Part shown: positions 1 to 8,775 of the stretch, piece by piece
Position numbering within the stretch: the stretch's first letter is position 1
Layout: every line of letters begins with the position of its first letter
Source of the DNA: Pinirhizobacter sp036499745
GTDB taxonomy: Bacteria; Pseudomonadota; Gammaproteobacteria; Xanthomonadales; Rhodanobacteraceae
Assembly: GCF_036499745.1 (NCBI RefSeq)
Contig: NZ_DASYDG010000001.1
Span: 1-64,000 of the forward strand
Direction of reading: 5' to 3'
DNA length: 64,000 nt
Made by a program: the position numbers and the translations under genes
The notes under the pieces: model-generated
Seen by the model: the letters and a program-made list of their open reading frames with translations, nothing else
The model's database searches: none
Told to the model about the DNA's origin: nothing

Positions 1-1078
1 TACTGCTGGCGAATGACGGTTTGCGCCGGGCGAGGTTGTCGGTGGTGATGGTGATGGCCGGGGAAAGCGCTGGTGCCGGGCCCGGGTTACGCCACAGCTT
101 GCCGATGTCGGCCAGGCGCTCGAGTACGTTCGGATCGAACAGGCCATCGCGGTTGGGTGCGCAGTTGAGGATCAGGTTGCAATGGTTGTCGTTGAAGGGC
201 CGCAGCCATTCATCCACGATCTGTGCCGCCGGACGCAGCGCCTGGCCGGGGTAGTCGGTTTTCCAGAACCAGTCGCTTTGCAGCGTGGTACCCGACTGCG
301 AGGGGATGGCACTGCCAGCTGGGATCTTCTGCCCGGCATGCTGCTCGTATTGCTTGATGTCGGTGTAATACAGGGCCGGGCCGGGATAACGGCCGGCGTT
401 GTGGTCGGCCACCAGGCAATCGGGCTGCAGTGATTTCACCAGGTCGTGAATTTCCCTGTAGGGCAGCTGGTCGTAGCCGATGCGCGACCACGAGGCGTTC
501 CAGCCGTCGAAGATCAACGCTGGAATCGGCCCGTAGTGGGTAAGCAGTTCCGTGAGCTGGGCCTTGATGAGGTCGATGCCCTCGCGGGTGACCACGCCGG
601 CTCGGATGTCGTCGCGCAGGTCAAGCATCGAAAAATACAGGCAAGGCTTCAGCCCGGCCTTTCGAAATGCATCCACGTAAAGGCGCACGATGTCGTGGCG
701 ATACCCGGACTGCATCACATTGGCGCTGCGCGTCTTCGTTGGCCACAGGCAGAAGCCGTCATGGTGCTTGGTGGTAAGGCAGCCGTAGCCCATGTTGGCC
801 GATCGCGCGGCACGGGCCCATTGGCCGGCATCGAGGTGGCGCGGGTTGAACATGGCGGGCGACGCCTTCGGGTCGCCCCACTCGCGCTGTTGGTAAGTGG
901 CCATGTTCAAGTGGATGAACATGCCAAAGCGCAGGTCGAGGAAGGCCTGTTGGGCCCGAAGCAATCGGTTGTCGCGCACAGGCGTTGAAGCGGCCATAGC
1001 CCATGTCATCGAACCGGTGGGCAGGCCGGCCAGCAAACCGGCGCCGGCGATGGTGCGGGTGAATTCTCGTCGGTTCAT
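1..1078 (-). CDS. Alpha-L-fucosidase, GH29 family (3' end outside window)
   Basis: The reading frame starts at 1078 on the minus strand and is still open at base 1, giving 359 residues without the C-terminus. The N-terminus, MNRREFTRTIAG followed by a hydrophobic stretch, is a Tat-type signal, so the enzyme is probably exported folded. GH29 hallmarks are visible: the substrate-pocket HH pair in TKHHDGF (residues 105-106) and IFDGW, whose Asp (about 191) sits where the family has its nucleophile. A WKTDYPG segment and the NLILNCAPNRDG segment also match GH29. It would release alpha-linked L-fucose from glycans in the periplasm. No ribosome site is obvious before the ATG, and the gene is divergent from kaiC. 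I am confident of the family, but not of the exact substrate. Confidence 0.9.
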   Translation of the reverse strand, partial: MNRREFTRTIAGAGLLAGLPTGSMTWAMAASTPVRDNRLLRAQQAFLDLRFGMFIHLNMATYQQREWGDPKASPAMFNPRHLDAGQWARAARSANMGYGCLTTKHHDGFCLWPTKTRSANVMQSGYRHDIVRLYVDAFRKAGLKPCLYFSMLDLRDDIRAGVVTREGIDLIKAQLTELLTHYGPIPALIFDGWNASWSRIGYDQLPYREIHDLVKSLQPDCLVADHNAGRYPGPALYYTDIKQYEQHAGQKIPAGSAIPSQSGTTLQSDWFWKTDYPGQALRPAAQIVDEWLRPFNDNHCNLILNCAPNRDGLFDPNVLERLADIGKLWRNPGPAPALSPAITITTDNLARRKPSFASS

Positions 1079-1126
1079 CACATGAGTTTGGCATGGACAT
1101 CCGTTGCTGGGAGCCGACACCCAAAA

Positions 1127-1168
1127 CTTCACAACGTCTTCACAACGTGCGCCGCGCTTTCGTAAAAT
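1127..1168 (+). promoter_or_regulatory. Tandem 11-bp direct repeat and candidate promoter of the kai operon
   Basis: CTTCACAACGT occurs twice head to tail (1127-1137 and 1138-1148), one helical turn per copy, as expected for two molecules of a regulator on the same DNA face. A candidate -35 TTCACA (1139-1144) overlaps the second copy, and a -10-like TAAAAT lies at 1163-1168. The repeat therefore sits where an activator or repressor of kaiC would bind. The direct repeat is plainly visible; the promoter role is inferred. Confidence 0.4.
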
Positions 1169-1216
1169 TCCCGCGCCGCGTAATCTCATTGCCTGGCCAA
1201 TGAAGACGGGTGGGCA

Positions 1217-2923
1217 ATGGACGTGCAACACGATGAGGTGGGCATCGAGCAAGGCGTGGCATTGCCAAAGACGCCAACAGGCATCGACGGCCTCGATGCC
1301 CTGACATTCGGTGGCCTGCCCACCGGACGGCCCACGCTGATGTGCGGCTCGGCCGGCTGCGGCAAGACACTCTTCGGCATGACCTTCCTGGTGAACGGCG
1401 CCAGGCGTTTTGGCGAGCCTGGCGTGTTCATGAGCTTCGAGGAACGGGCACGCGACCTCTCCGTGAACGTTGCCTCTCTTGGCTACGATGTCGATGCGCT
1501 GGTAGCCGCCGGCAAGCTCGTGGTCGACCACGTGCATATCGAGCGCGCCGAGATCGAGCACAGCGGTGAATACGACCTGGAGGGCCTGTTCGTCCGGCTG
1601 AACCATGCCATCGATTCAGTGGGTGCCAAACGGGTGGTACTCGATACCATCGAGGCGCTTTTTGCGGGCCTGGAAGACACCGCCATCCTGCGCGCGGAAC
1701 TACGCCGTCTTTTCGCCTGGCTCAAGGACAAGGGTGTCACCGCCATCATCACCGGTGAGCGCGGCGAAGGCCAGCTTACCCGGTATGGCATCGAGGAATA
1801 TGTTTCCGACTGCGTGCTGCTGCTGGACAACCGGGTGATCGACCAGGTCACTACGCGTCGCCTTCGCGTAGTCAAGTACCGCGGCTCGGCGCATGGCACC
1901 AATGAGTACCCCTTCCTGATCGACGGGGAAGGGATCAGCGTGCTGCCGATCACTTCCGCGGGACTGGCTCACCCGGTTTCGCACGAAGCGGTCTCCACCG
2001 GCGTTCCAGGGCTCGATGCCATGCTCGGCATCAAGGGATTCTTCCGCGGCTCAAGCATCCTGCTATCCGGGCTTGCCGGCACGGGTAAGTCGACCTTCGG
2101 CGCCGCCTTCGTCGATGCCGCCTGCCGCCGCGGCGAGCGTTGCCTGTTCTTCGCCTTCGAGGAATCCCCCGGGCAGATCGTGCGCAATATGGATTCGGTG
2201 GGTATCAAATTGAGGACACACCTGGATTCAGGCCTGCTGCAATTCGAGGCAGCGCGCCCTAGCCTGTACGGTTTCGAGATGCACCTGGCACGGATGAACC
2301 GTGACATCGAGCGTTTCAAGCCATCGGTGGTGGTGGTGGATCCGATTTCCGCCTTCCGTGGCCCATCGATGGAGATCCACGCCACGCTGATCCGCCTGGC
2401 CGATATCCTCAAAAGCCAGGGCATCACCACGATGTTCACCAGCCTCTCGACGGCCAACGACCAGATGAGCGAGGGTGAACGCAGCGTATCGTCGCTGATG
2501 GATACCTGGATCTCGCTCAGCGACATGGAGGCCAACGGCGAGCGCAACCGCGTCCTGTACCTGCTCAAGTCACGTGGCATGAACCACTCCAAGCAGCTTC
2601 GGGAATATCGTCTTACCGACCATGGCGTTGAAATGATCGATGCCTATGTCGGGCCGCATGGCGTGCTTACCGGTACCGCGCGCGTGGTGCAGGAAGCACG
2701 CGAGAGGGATGCCGACCTCGCCCGCCAGCAAGCTGTCGAACGCAGGCGCCGTGAGCTGGCGCGGAAGCGCGCCGCCATCGAGCGCGAAGTGGCCGAGAAG
2801 ATGTCCCTGCTCGAAGCAGAAGAACAGGAGATAGCGACGATGCTCGAGCAGGACGAGGCGCGTGAGCAAAGCATCACCGACGACCGCGTGCGAATGGCCC
2901 GGCTCCGAGGGGACAGCACATGA
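1217..2923 (+). CDS. kaiC: KaiC-family clock ATPase/autokinase (double RecA domain)
   Basis: This 568-residue protein has two consecutive KaiC domains. The first carries Walker A GSAGCGKT (44-51) and the catalytic Glu pair in SFEE (75-76). The second carries GLAGTGKS (285-292) and FEE (315-316), with Walker B VVVVDPIS near 371-378. In CII the sequence SVSSLMDT (423-430) aligns with the phosphorylation strip of cyanobacterial KaiC, so S425/S426 take the place of Ser431/Thr432. Instead of the cyanobacterial A-loop tail, the C-terminus is a charged, Glu/Arg-rich coiled coil (about 490-560). KaiC is an ATPase and autokinase that binds KaiB. The stop overlaps the next gene by 4 bases (ATGA), so the operon is translationally coupled. 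No kaiA is present. Confidence 0.95.
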   Translation: MDVQHDEVGIEQGVALPKTPTGIDGLDALTFGGLPTGRPTLMCGSAGCGKTLFGMTFLVNGARRFGEPGVFMSFEERARDLSVNVASLGYDVDALVAAGKLVVDHVHIERAEIEHSGEYDLEGLFVRLNHAIDSVGAKRVVLDTIEALFAGLEDTAILRAELRRLFAWLKDKGVTAIITGERGEGQLTRYGIEEYVSDCVLLLDNRVIDQVTTRRLRVVKYRGSAHGTNEYPFLIDGEGISVLPITSAGLAHPVSHEAVSTGVPGLDAMLGIKGFFRGSSILLSGLAGTGKSTFGAAFVDAACRRGERCLFFAFEESPGQIVRNMDSVGIKLRTHLDSGLLQFEAARPSLYGFEMHLARMNRDIERFKPSVVVVDPISAFRGPSMEIHATLIRLADILKSQGITTMFTSLSTANDQMSEGERSVSSLMDTWISLSDMEANGERNRVLYLLKSRGMNHSKQLREYRLTDHGVEMIDAYVGPHGVLTGTARVVQEARERDADLARQQAVERRRRELARKRAAIEREVAEKMSLLEAEEQEIATMLEQDEAREQSITDDRVRMARLRGDST

Positions 2924-3240
2924 GCGTTGGGATCACGTCCGAAGGCCTGACTGAGGATGGTTCGTACAACCTGCGCCTGTATGTGGCCGGGCAGACGCCC
3001 AAGTCCCTGCTCGCCATCGCCAACCTCAAGAAGCTGTGCGAGGAACACCTGGCCGGCCGTTACCACATTGAAGTGGTGGATTTGCTGGTAACACCGCAAC
3101 TGGCCGCCGGCGACCAGATCGTGGCACTGCCCACGCTGATCCGCACCCTTCCGCCGCCACTCAAACGCGTGATCGGCGACCTCTCCGACACCGAGAAAGT
3201 GCTGGTGGGCCTGGATATCCGACGCCGGGATCTCAACTGA
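2920..3240 (+). CDS. kaiB: KaiB-family protein, copy 1
   Basis: A 106-residue protein of typical KaiB length with the thioredoxin-like fold signature: YNLRLYVAGQTPKS near residue 16, IEVVDLLVTPQLA in the middle, and the diagnostic VALPTLIRTLPPPLKRVIGDLSD near residues 67-90. KaiB is a fold-switching partner that docks on the KaiC ring. It overlaps kaiC by 4 bases and the second kaiB by 1 base (TGATG), so the three genes are almost certainly one transcript. It has a 15-residue N-terminal extension compared with cyanobacterial KaiB. It differs clearly from the neighbouring copy, so the pair is an old duplication or two functional types. Confidence 0.93.
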   Translation: MSVGITSEGLTEDGSYNLRLYVAGQTPKSLLAIANLKKLCEEHLAGRYHIEVVDLLVTPQLAAGDQIVALPTLIRTLPPPLKRVIGDLSDTEKVLVGLDIRRRDLN

Positions 3241-3548
3241 TGACCGATGACACCGCCACCCTGCCGCACGCGCCCCGCTATAAGCTCCGCCTGTTCATCA
3301 CCGGATCCACGCCACGCTCGACCGCCGCGATCCAGAACATGCGGCGCATCTGCGCCGAGCGCCTGCAAGGCGACTACGACCTGGAGGTGATCGACGTGTA
3401 CCAGCACCCGGAGGCCACGCGCGATTACCAGATCGTGGCCACGCCTACGCTGGTCAAGGTATTGCCCGAGCCCTTGCGCAAGATCATCGGCGATCTTTCC
3501 GATCGCGAGCGCGTGCTGGCCGGGCTGAACCTCGCGCCAGAGCCATAA
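3240..3548 (+). CDS. kaiB: KaiB-family protein, copy 2
   Basis: The second KaiB-like protein has 102 residues: YKLRLFITGSTPRSTAAIQNM near the start, DLEVIDVYQHPE, then ATPTLVKVLPEPLRKIIGDLSD. The GSTPRS loop and the LPEPLRKIIGDLSD strand are closer to classical KaiB than copy 1. The start codon overlaps the stop of copy 1 (TGATG). With one KaiC and two KaiBs, the copies may compete for the KaiC ring or may couple KaiC to different partners, including the histidine kinase encoded 10 bases downstream. That division of labour is inferred; the family assignment is firm. Confidence 0.94.
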   Translation: MTDDTATLPHAPRYKLRLFITGSTPRSTAAIQNMRRICAERLQGDYDLEVIDVYQHPEATRDYQIVATPTLVKVLPEPLRKIIGDLSDRERVLAGLNLAPEP

Positions 3549-3558
3549 GCCGCCACGC

Positions 3559-5673
3559 ATGGATCCGCCCTCCCCTCTGCCACTGAGCCAGGCCCGCTTC
3601 GACGAACTGCTCGAGCGCCTGCGCGAGGCCGAAGAAACCCTCGATGCCATCCGTCATGGCGAAGTTGACGCCGTGGTCGTGGGTGGTAGCAGCGGGCAGA
3701 AGGTATATACGCTCGAGAATGCCGACCGCCCCTATCGCGTGATCATCGAGCAGATGCGCGAGGGCGCGGTGACGCTGTCGGCCGACGGCACTATCCTGTA
3801 CTGCAACGAACGCTTCGCCGCCATGCTCGGCCACGCGCGTGAATTGTTGATCGGGCGCGAGATGTTGCACTTCATCGCTCCTGCGGATACTCCCGTCTTC
3901 AACGATCTGATGGCGCAGGGCAACGCCGGCGGCCGCAGCGCGGAACTATCGCTGGTCGACACTGGCAGCACCCGGGTTCCGGTGAATTTCTCCGTCGTGG
4001 ACCTGGATATGGGACGGGACGCTGCACGACTGTTGTGCGGCGTGGTTACCGATCTCACCCGCAGCCGGGAGCGTAGCCATGAACTGGCCGCGGCCAACGC
4101 CCGCCTGGCCGCGGAAATCGACGAACGGCGCCGTGCCGAGGAAGGCCTCGAGTTGGCGCTCGATGCCGCCGGCATGGGTGGCTGGGACCTCGATCTCGCG
4201 CGCGGCCTGATCCATGGCTCGCGGCGTTTCGACGAAATTTTCGGCCGGGAGGGAACAGCCGGCCCCTGGACGTTCGAAGGGTTGCTGGCATGTTTCCTGC
4301 CTGAAGACCGACCAGCGGTGCGGGCCGGCTTCGACGCCGCGCGCAGGGCGGGGTCGGTCGAGTTCGAGTTGCGCATAGAACGCCTTGCCGACGGCGTGCA
4401 ACGTTGGATACACGTCAAGGGCCGCATGCATCACCAGGAAGGCCATGGTGGCCTGCTGGCGGGCGTGGTGTCCGATGTCACCGCGCGAAGAATGACCGAG
4501 CAGCAACTGCGCCAGGCGCAAAAAATGGAAGCCATCGGCCAGCTTACCGGCGGCATCGCGCATGATTTCAACAACCTCCTTATGGTGATTGGCGGAAGCA
4601 TGGACATGCTTGAGGAGAACATGCCTTCCGATGAGCGCTCCCAGCGTTATTTCACTGCCGCGCGCCAGGGCGTGGAGCGCGGCGCGCTGCTGAACCGGCA
4701 GCTCCTGGCGTTTTCCCGCCAGCAGGACCTGCGGGTGGAAACCGTCTGCATCGACGAACGGATGCGCAGCTTCCAGGGCCTTCTCGAGCGCGCGCTCGGC
4801 GAGACGATCACTCTGGAGCTGATCGATCCCGCGGAACGCTGGCTGTGCACTACCGATCCCCACCAGTTGGAGACGGCGATATTGAACCTGGCAATCAACG
4901 CGCGCGACGCCATGCCCCATGGCGGCGCGGTGTCGATCGGTACCGAGCGTACAACCGTCGACACAGAGCGCGCGCAGGTGGTGGGTGCGGCAGCCGGGCA
5001 CTACGTGGCTGTGTCTGTTAGCGACACGGGCGCTGGCATGACCCCGGACATCGCCGCGAAGGTTTTCGAACCCTTCTTCACTACCAAGGACGTGGGCAAG
5101 GGCACGGGACTTGGCTTGAGCCAGGTATACGGATTCGTGCGACAGTCCGATGGCTTCGTGACCGTCGACAGCACGCCGGGCCGGGGTACCACGGTGACGC
5201 TGCATTTTCCCGTGACCTGCGACGCGGAGAGGGCGCAGGTCACGGATGATGTCGCAGTTACCTTGCGCGGCACGGCCAATGTGCTGGTAGTCGAGGACGA
5301 TGCCGCCGTGCGGGACATCGCCGTGCGCTCCCTCGGAGAACTTGGCTACACCGTATTCGAGGCCAGCCACGCGCAGGCGGCGCTGGACGTGATCGCCAGC
5401 GGCGTGCGCATCGATCTGTTGTTCTCCGACGTGATCATGCCCGGCGACATCGGCGGCGTGGAACTGGTGCAACGCCTGCGCCAGTCGCATCCGGCCATGG
5501 CCTTGCTCCTGGCTTCCGGCTATACCGGCCAGGCGGTGGCGACACAGCCCCGTCCAGCCGACGTCCAGCTCCTGGCCAAGCCCTATACGCGAGCCACGCT
5601 GTCGGTAGCTGTGAACACTGCGTTGCAAAGAGCAAGCGCGTGGCTCAGGGACCCAGGCCGGCCGGGCGCGTAG
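3559..5673 (+). CDS. PAS-containing hybrid sensor histidine kinase with receiver domain
   Basis: A 704-residue soluble protein with no signal peptide or membrane helix. An N-terminal helix with coiled-coil character precedes a PAS domain (about 60-160), a second helix and another PAS/PAC region (about 195-315). HisKA follows with GGIAHDFNNLL (phospho-acceptor His335), then HATPase_c with N-box NLAINARDAM, G1 DTGAGM and G2 GKGTGLGLSQ. A C-terminal receiver starts VLVVEDDAAVRD and has phospho-acceptor Asp624 in LLFSDVIMPGD. It begins only 10 bases after the second kaiB, so it probably is the output or input kinase of the Kai module, comparable in role to SasA/CikA but with different architecture. 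No DNA-binding output regulator is encoded next to it. Confidence 0.93.
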   Translation: MDPPSPLPLSQARFDELLERLREAEETLDAIRHGEVDAVVVGGSSGQKVYTLENADRPYRVIIEQMREGAVTLSADGTILYCNERFAAMLGHARELLIGREMLHFIAPADTPVFNDLMAQGNAGGRSAELSLVDTGSTRVPVNFSVVDLDMGRDAARLLCGVVTDLTRSRERSHELAAANARLAAEIDERRRAEEGLELALDAAGMGGWDLDLARGLIHGSRRFDEIFGREGTAGPWTFEGLLACFLPEDRPAVRAGFDAARRAGSVEFELRIERLADGVQRWIHVKGRMHHQEGHGGLLAGVVSDVTARRMTEQQLRQAQKMEAIGQLTGGIAHDFNNLLMVIGGSMDMLEENMPSDERSQRYFTAARQGVERGALLNRQLLAFSRQQDLRVETVCIDERMRSFQGLLERALGETITLELIDPAERWLCTTDPHQLETAILNLAINARDAMPHGGAVSIGTERTTVDTERAQVVGAAAGHYVAVSVSDTGAGMTPDIAAKVFEPFFTTKDVGKGTGLGLSQVYGFVRQSDGFVTVDSTPGRGTTVTLHFPVTCDAERAQVTDDVAVTLRGTANVLVVEDDAAVRDIAVRSLGELGYTVFEASHAQAALDVIASGVRIDLLFSDVIMPGDIGGVELVQRLRQSHPAMALLLASGYTGQAVATQPRPADVQLLAKPYTRATLSVAVNTALQRASAWLRDPGRPGA

Positions 5674-5773
5674 AACCGGCCAACGTCTACCGGGCTGTCG
5701 ATCGATCGGTATGCAGACGTTCGCCCGGAATGCCTGCTAGCATCGGCGGCGGGGGATCTCGAGGGGGAACGCA

Positions 5774-6985
5774 ATGCGCAGATTCGTTTCGTTTGCGGTG
5801 CTTGCCATGCTCACCGGCTGCGTTCACCACGACACCACATCACCGCCGCACGACATCGATCGCGCAGCGCTGGATGCAAGGACCACCCAGCTGATGCACG
5901 ATGCCCACGTGACTGGCCTTGGGCTGGCGGTGATCCACGATGGGCGGGTGGTTTATCTCAAGGGTTACGGCATGCGTGATGTCGCGCAGCAGCTTCCCAT
6001 GCAGGTGGACACCGTGATCTATGGGGCTTCGCTTACCAAAGCAGCGTTCGCTTATGCAGTCATGGGCCTGGTTGACCAGGGCAAGCTTGCGCCGGATGCA
6101 TCTATCGCCGGCATGCTGCCCAAGCCGCTTCCATCCTACGAGAAATACTCAGACCTTGCCGGCGACGAGCGCTGGCGGAAGCTCACCCCGCGCATTCTGC
6201 TTAACCACACCACCGGCTTTGCCAATTTTCGCTACCTGCAGCCGGGCAAGGACTACGACCCCAACGGCAAGCTGATGTTCTATTTCGATCCGGGCACGCG
6301 CTTTGCCTACTCAGGCGAAGGCATCAACCTGATGCAGTTCGTGCTGGAAGAAGGCATGGGCGCAGACGTGGCCACCTTGATGCACGACCGCCTGTTCGTT
6401 CCTTTCGATATGCCCCGCACCTCGCTGACGTGGCGCGACGACTTCAGCGGCAACCTGGCCATCGGCTACGACGAGAACGGCAAGGCACTTGGGCACAAAA
6501 AGCGAAGCAGCGTACGGGCCGCCGGATCGATGGATACCACCCTGCACGACTACGCGAACCTGGCTGCCGCCATGGTGCGCGGCGATGGCCTGTCACCAGC
6601 GGCGTACAAGGCATGGCTGGCGCCCTCGATACGCATCCACTCGCTGCAACAATTCCCCACCATGGGCATGCCCGACACCACGGACAACGACGGCATCGGC
6701 CTTGGCTACGCCTGGGGCATAGGACGCTTTGAATCACCCGATGGTCCGGCCTATTTCAAGGAAGGCCACGATGACGGCGCCAACAACCTCATGGTGTGCG
6801 TGGTCCGGTCACGCGATTGCGTGCTGCTATTGAGCAACAGCTCCAACGGCGAATCGATATTCCCGGCGATGGTCGAGGCGGTGCTGGGAAAGACCTGCTT
6901 CCCGTTCTATTGGAACAGCTATATCCCGTACGACCATCCTGAGTGGCGCAAGGAGCCGTTTGCACCGTGTACGCGGCTGCCGTGA
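5774..6985 (+). CDS. Lipoprotein serine hydrolase, beta-lactamase/class C-like
   Basis: This 403-residue protein begins MRRFVSFAVLAMLTGCVHH, a lipoprotein signal with lipobox LTGC. The serine beta-lactamase/penicillin-binding fold is indicated by SLTK (nucleophile Ser86, Lys89), YSGEGIN in the position of the YxN motif, and the EGHDDG segment where the KTG-like motif would be. Such proteins hydrolyse D-Ala peptides, esters or small amides, and true beta-lactamase activity cannot be read from sequence. It is monocistronic as far as I can see, with a 100-base gap after the histidine kinase, and is convergent with the LysR gene. Confidence 0.85.
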   Translation: MRRFVSFAVLAMLTGCVHHDTTSPPHDIDRAALDARTTQLMHDAHVTGLGLAVIHDGRVVYLKGYGMRDVAQQLPMQVDTVIYGASLTKAAFAYAVMGLVDQGKLAPDASIAGMLPKPLPSYEKYSDLAGDERWRKLTPRILLNHTTGFANFRYLQPGKDYDPNGKLMFYFDPGTRFAYSGEGINLMQFVLEEGMGADVATLMHDRLFVPFDMPRTSLTWRDDFSGNLAIGYDENGKALGHKKRSSVRAAGSMDTTLHDYANLAAAMVRGDGLSPAAYKAWLAPSIRIHSLQQFPTMGMPDTTDNDGIGLGYAWGIGRFESPDGPAYFKEGHDDGANNLMVCVVRSRDCVLLLSNSSNGESIFPAMVEAVLGKTCFPFYWNSYIPYDHPEWRKEPFAPCTRLP

Positions 6986-6998
6986 GCCCGATCGTTTC

Positions 6999-7880
6999 TC
7001 AAGCGAAGCGCCGGGTGATCCAGTCGATGAACACGCGAACGCGTGGCGACAGTTGCCGGCTATGCGGATAGAGCACCGACACCGGCGTCGGTGACGGCGG
7101 AAACCGGGGCAATACCTCCACCAGTGCGCCCGTCGCCAGCGCTTCGGCCACGTGGTATCGCGGCATTTGCGCCAGGCCCAGGCCCAGCTCGCAAGCCGCG
7201 GCATAGGTCTCGGCGCCCACCACGGTTACCGTGGCGGGAAGCCGTACTTCCCGGGCCACGCCGTCGATGGTGAACTCCAGAGGCAACACCGCGCCGGTGG
7301 CCGTGGAGACGAAGCCGACCACCTGATGCCCTTCGAGGTCGTCGATGCCCTGTGGCATGCCGCGCTGGGCCAGGTACGCTGGACTTGCCACAGTCACCTC
7401 ATCGAGCAGGCACACTTGCCGCCCCACCATCGCGCTGTCGTGCAAGCGGCCGGCGCGCAACACGCAATCCACACCTTCGCGTACCAGGTCTACCAGGCGG
7501 TCGCCTTCGCCGATGTGCAGTTGCAGGTCGGGATATTCGGCGAGGAAGGATGGCAGCGCGGGCATCAGGAAATGCCGCGCCATCACGCCGTGGACGTCGA
7601 TGCGTAACTGCCCTCGCGGCTTGGCGTCAGTGAACACCGCATCGGCTTCCTCCACCTCGGCCAGGATCGCAACGCATCGACGGTGATAGGCCTCGCCATC
7701 CAGGGTGGCCCGCACGTGGCGCGTGGTCCGCTGCAGCAGCCGCACGCCCAGTCGTTTCTCCAGCGCCTTGATCGCCTGGGTGGCGGTGGAGCGCGGGATA
7801 TCCATGTCCAGCGCGGCCAGGGTAAAGCTTTGCCGCTCGACGATCCGGGTGAACAAGTGCATGACATCCAGGCGATCCAT
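6999..7880 (-). CDS. LysR-family transcriptional regulator
   Basis: I place the start at 7880 (MDRLDVMHLFTRIVERQSF), which gives 293 residues, the usual LysR length; an upstream in-frame extension lacks family similarity. The N-terminal winged helix-turn-helix contains ALDMDIPRSTATQAIKALEKRLGVRLLQRTTR, split here only for description, and is followed by the periplasmic-binding-like effector domain (about 90-290). It is divergent from the SDR gene at 7993 with a 112-base shared control region, the classic LysR arrangement, so it probably regulates that dehydrogenase in response to a small ligand. The ligand is unknown. Confidence 0.9.
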   Translation of the reverse strand: MDRLDVMHLFTRIVERQSFTLAALDMDIPRSTATQAIKALEKRLGVRLLQRTTRHVRATLDGEAYHRRCVAILAEVEEADAVFTDAKPRGQLRIDVHGVMARHFLMPALPSFLAEYPDLQLHIGEGDRLVDLVREGVDCVLRAGRLHDSAMVGRQVCLLDEVTVASPAYLAQRGMPQGIDDLEGHQVVGFVSTATGAVLPLEFTIDGVAREVRLPATVTVVGAETYAAACELGLGLAQMPRYHVAEALATGALVEVLPRFPPSPTPVSVLYPHSRQLSPRVRVFIDWITRRFA

Positions 7881-7992
7881 TGTTTGTCCTGATGGAATTG
7901 TATTGGCCGTTTTCGGCAGATTATTCCCGGTGGGGAAAAGAGGAAAGTGTCTCCACGCCAGCAACCGCCGGCTCGGAGAAGAGGAGACACCC

Positions 7993-8733
7993 ATGAACAC
8001 CACCCACAGCAAGGTCGCCCTGGTTACCGGCGCTTCCCGCGGCATCGGCGCAGCCATCGCCGCCCGCCTGGCCGCCGACGGCTTTACCGTCATCGTCAAT
8101 TACTCTGGCAAAGCCGCCCCGGCCGAAGCGCTGGTGCGCCAGATCGAACAGGCCGGCGGAAAGGCCGTGGCGGCCCAGGCCGATGTGAGCAATGCGGCCG
8201 ACGTGCGCCGCATGTTCGATGCGGCCGAGTCGACCTTTGGTGGCGTCGACGTGCTCGTGAACAACGCCGGCATCATGTCGCTGGCCAAGGTCGCCGAGGT
8301 CAACGACGAAGCCATCGACCGCCTGCTGGCGGTGAACCTCAAGGGCAGCATCAACACCATGCGCGAGGCGGCGACGCGATTGCGCGATGGCGGTCGCATT
8401 GTCAATTTCTCCAGCTCCGTCGTTGGCTTGTACCAGCCCACGTACGGTGTTTACGCCGCCACCAAAGCCGGCGTGGAGGCCCTCACCCATGTGCTGGCCG
8501 GGGAGCTTCGCGGACGCAACATCACGGTGAACGCCGTAGCCCCGGGCCCCACCGCCACGGATCTGTTCCTTGACGGCAAGAGCGCTGAGCTGATCGAGCG
8601 CCTGTCCAAACTCGCCCCACTTGAACGCCTGGGCCAGCCCGCAGACATCGCCAACACCGTGGCGTTCCTCGCCGGTGCCGATGGCGCGTGGATCAACGGC
8701 CAGGTGCTTCGCGCCAACGGCGGAATCATCTGA
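7993..8733 (+). CDS. SDR-family NAD(P)-dependent oxidoreductase
   Basis: The start is at 7993 behind a GAAGAGGAG ribosome site, giving 246 residues, a standard classical SDR. It has the cofactor loop TGASRGIG (12-19), NNAG in the fourth strand, a catalytic Ser in NFSSSVVG and YAATK (Tyr154, Lys158). The C-terminus (WINGQVLRANGGII) is also typical. It most resembles 3-oxoacyl-ACP-reductase-like SDRs, but the substrate cannot be told. It is divergent from a LysR gene and is followed after 42 bases by a decayed second SDR gene, suggesting a former two-reductase operon. Confidence 0.92.
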   Translation: MNTTHSKVALVTGASRGIGAAIAARLAADGFTVIVNYSGKAAPAEALVRQIEQAGGKAVAAQADVSNAADVRRMFDAAESTFGGVDVLVNNAGIMSLAKVAEVNDEAIDRLLAVNLKGSINTMREAATRLRDGGRIVNFSSSVVGLYQPTYGVYAATKAGVEALTHVLAGELRGRNITVNAVAPGPTATDLFLDGKSAELIERLSKLAPLERLGQPADIANTVAFLAGADGAWINGQVLRANGGII

Positions 8734-8775
8734 ACCACCTTTCCCAACGCCTTCCCTGCATCAAGGAATACCGTC

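Noticed and set aside
3946..5628. Long open frame antisense to the histidine kinase gene
   Set aside because: It is a mirror of GC-rich codon use; the plus-strand kinase has clear conserved motifs and the antisense frame has none.
5774..6985. Serine hydrolase considered as a beta-lactamase regulated by the BlaI pair
   Set aside because: It is 10 kb away and has no GACTACA operator upstream; the class C fold alone does not show beta-lactam hydrolysis.
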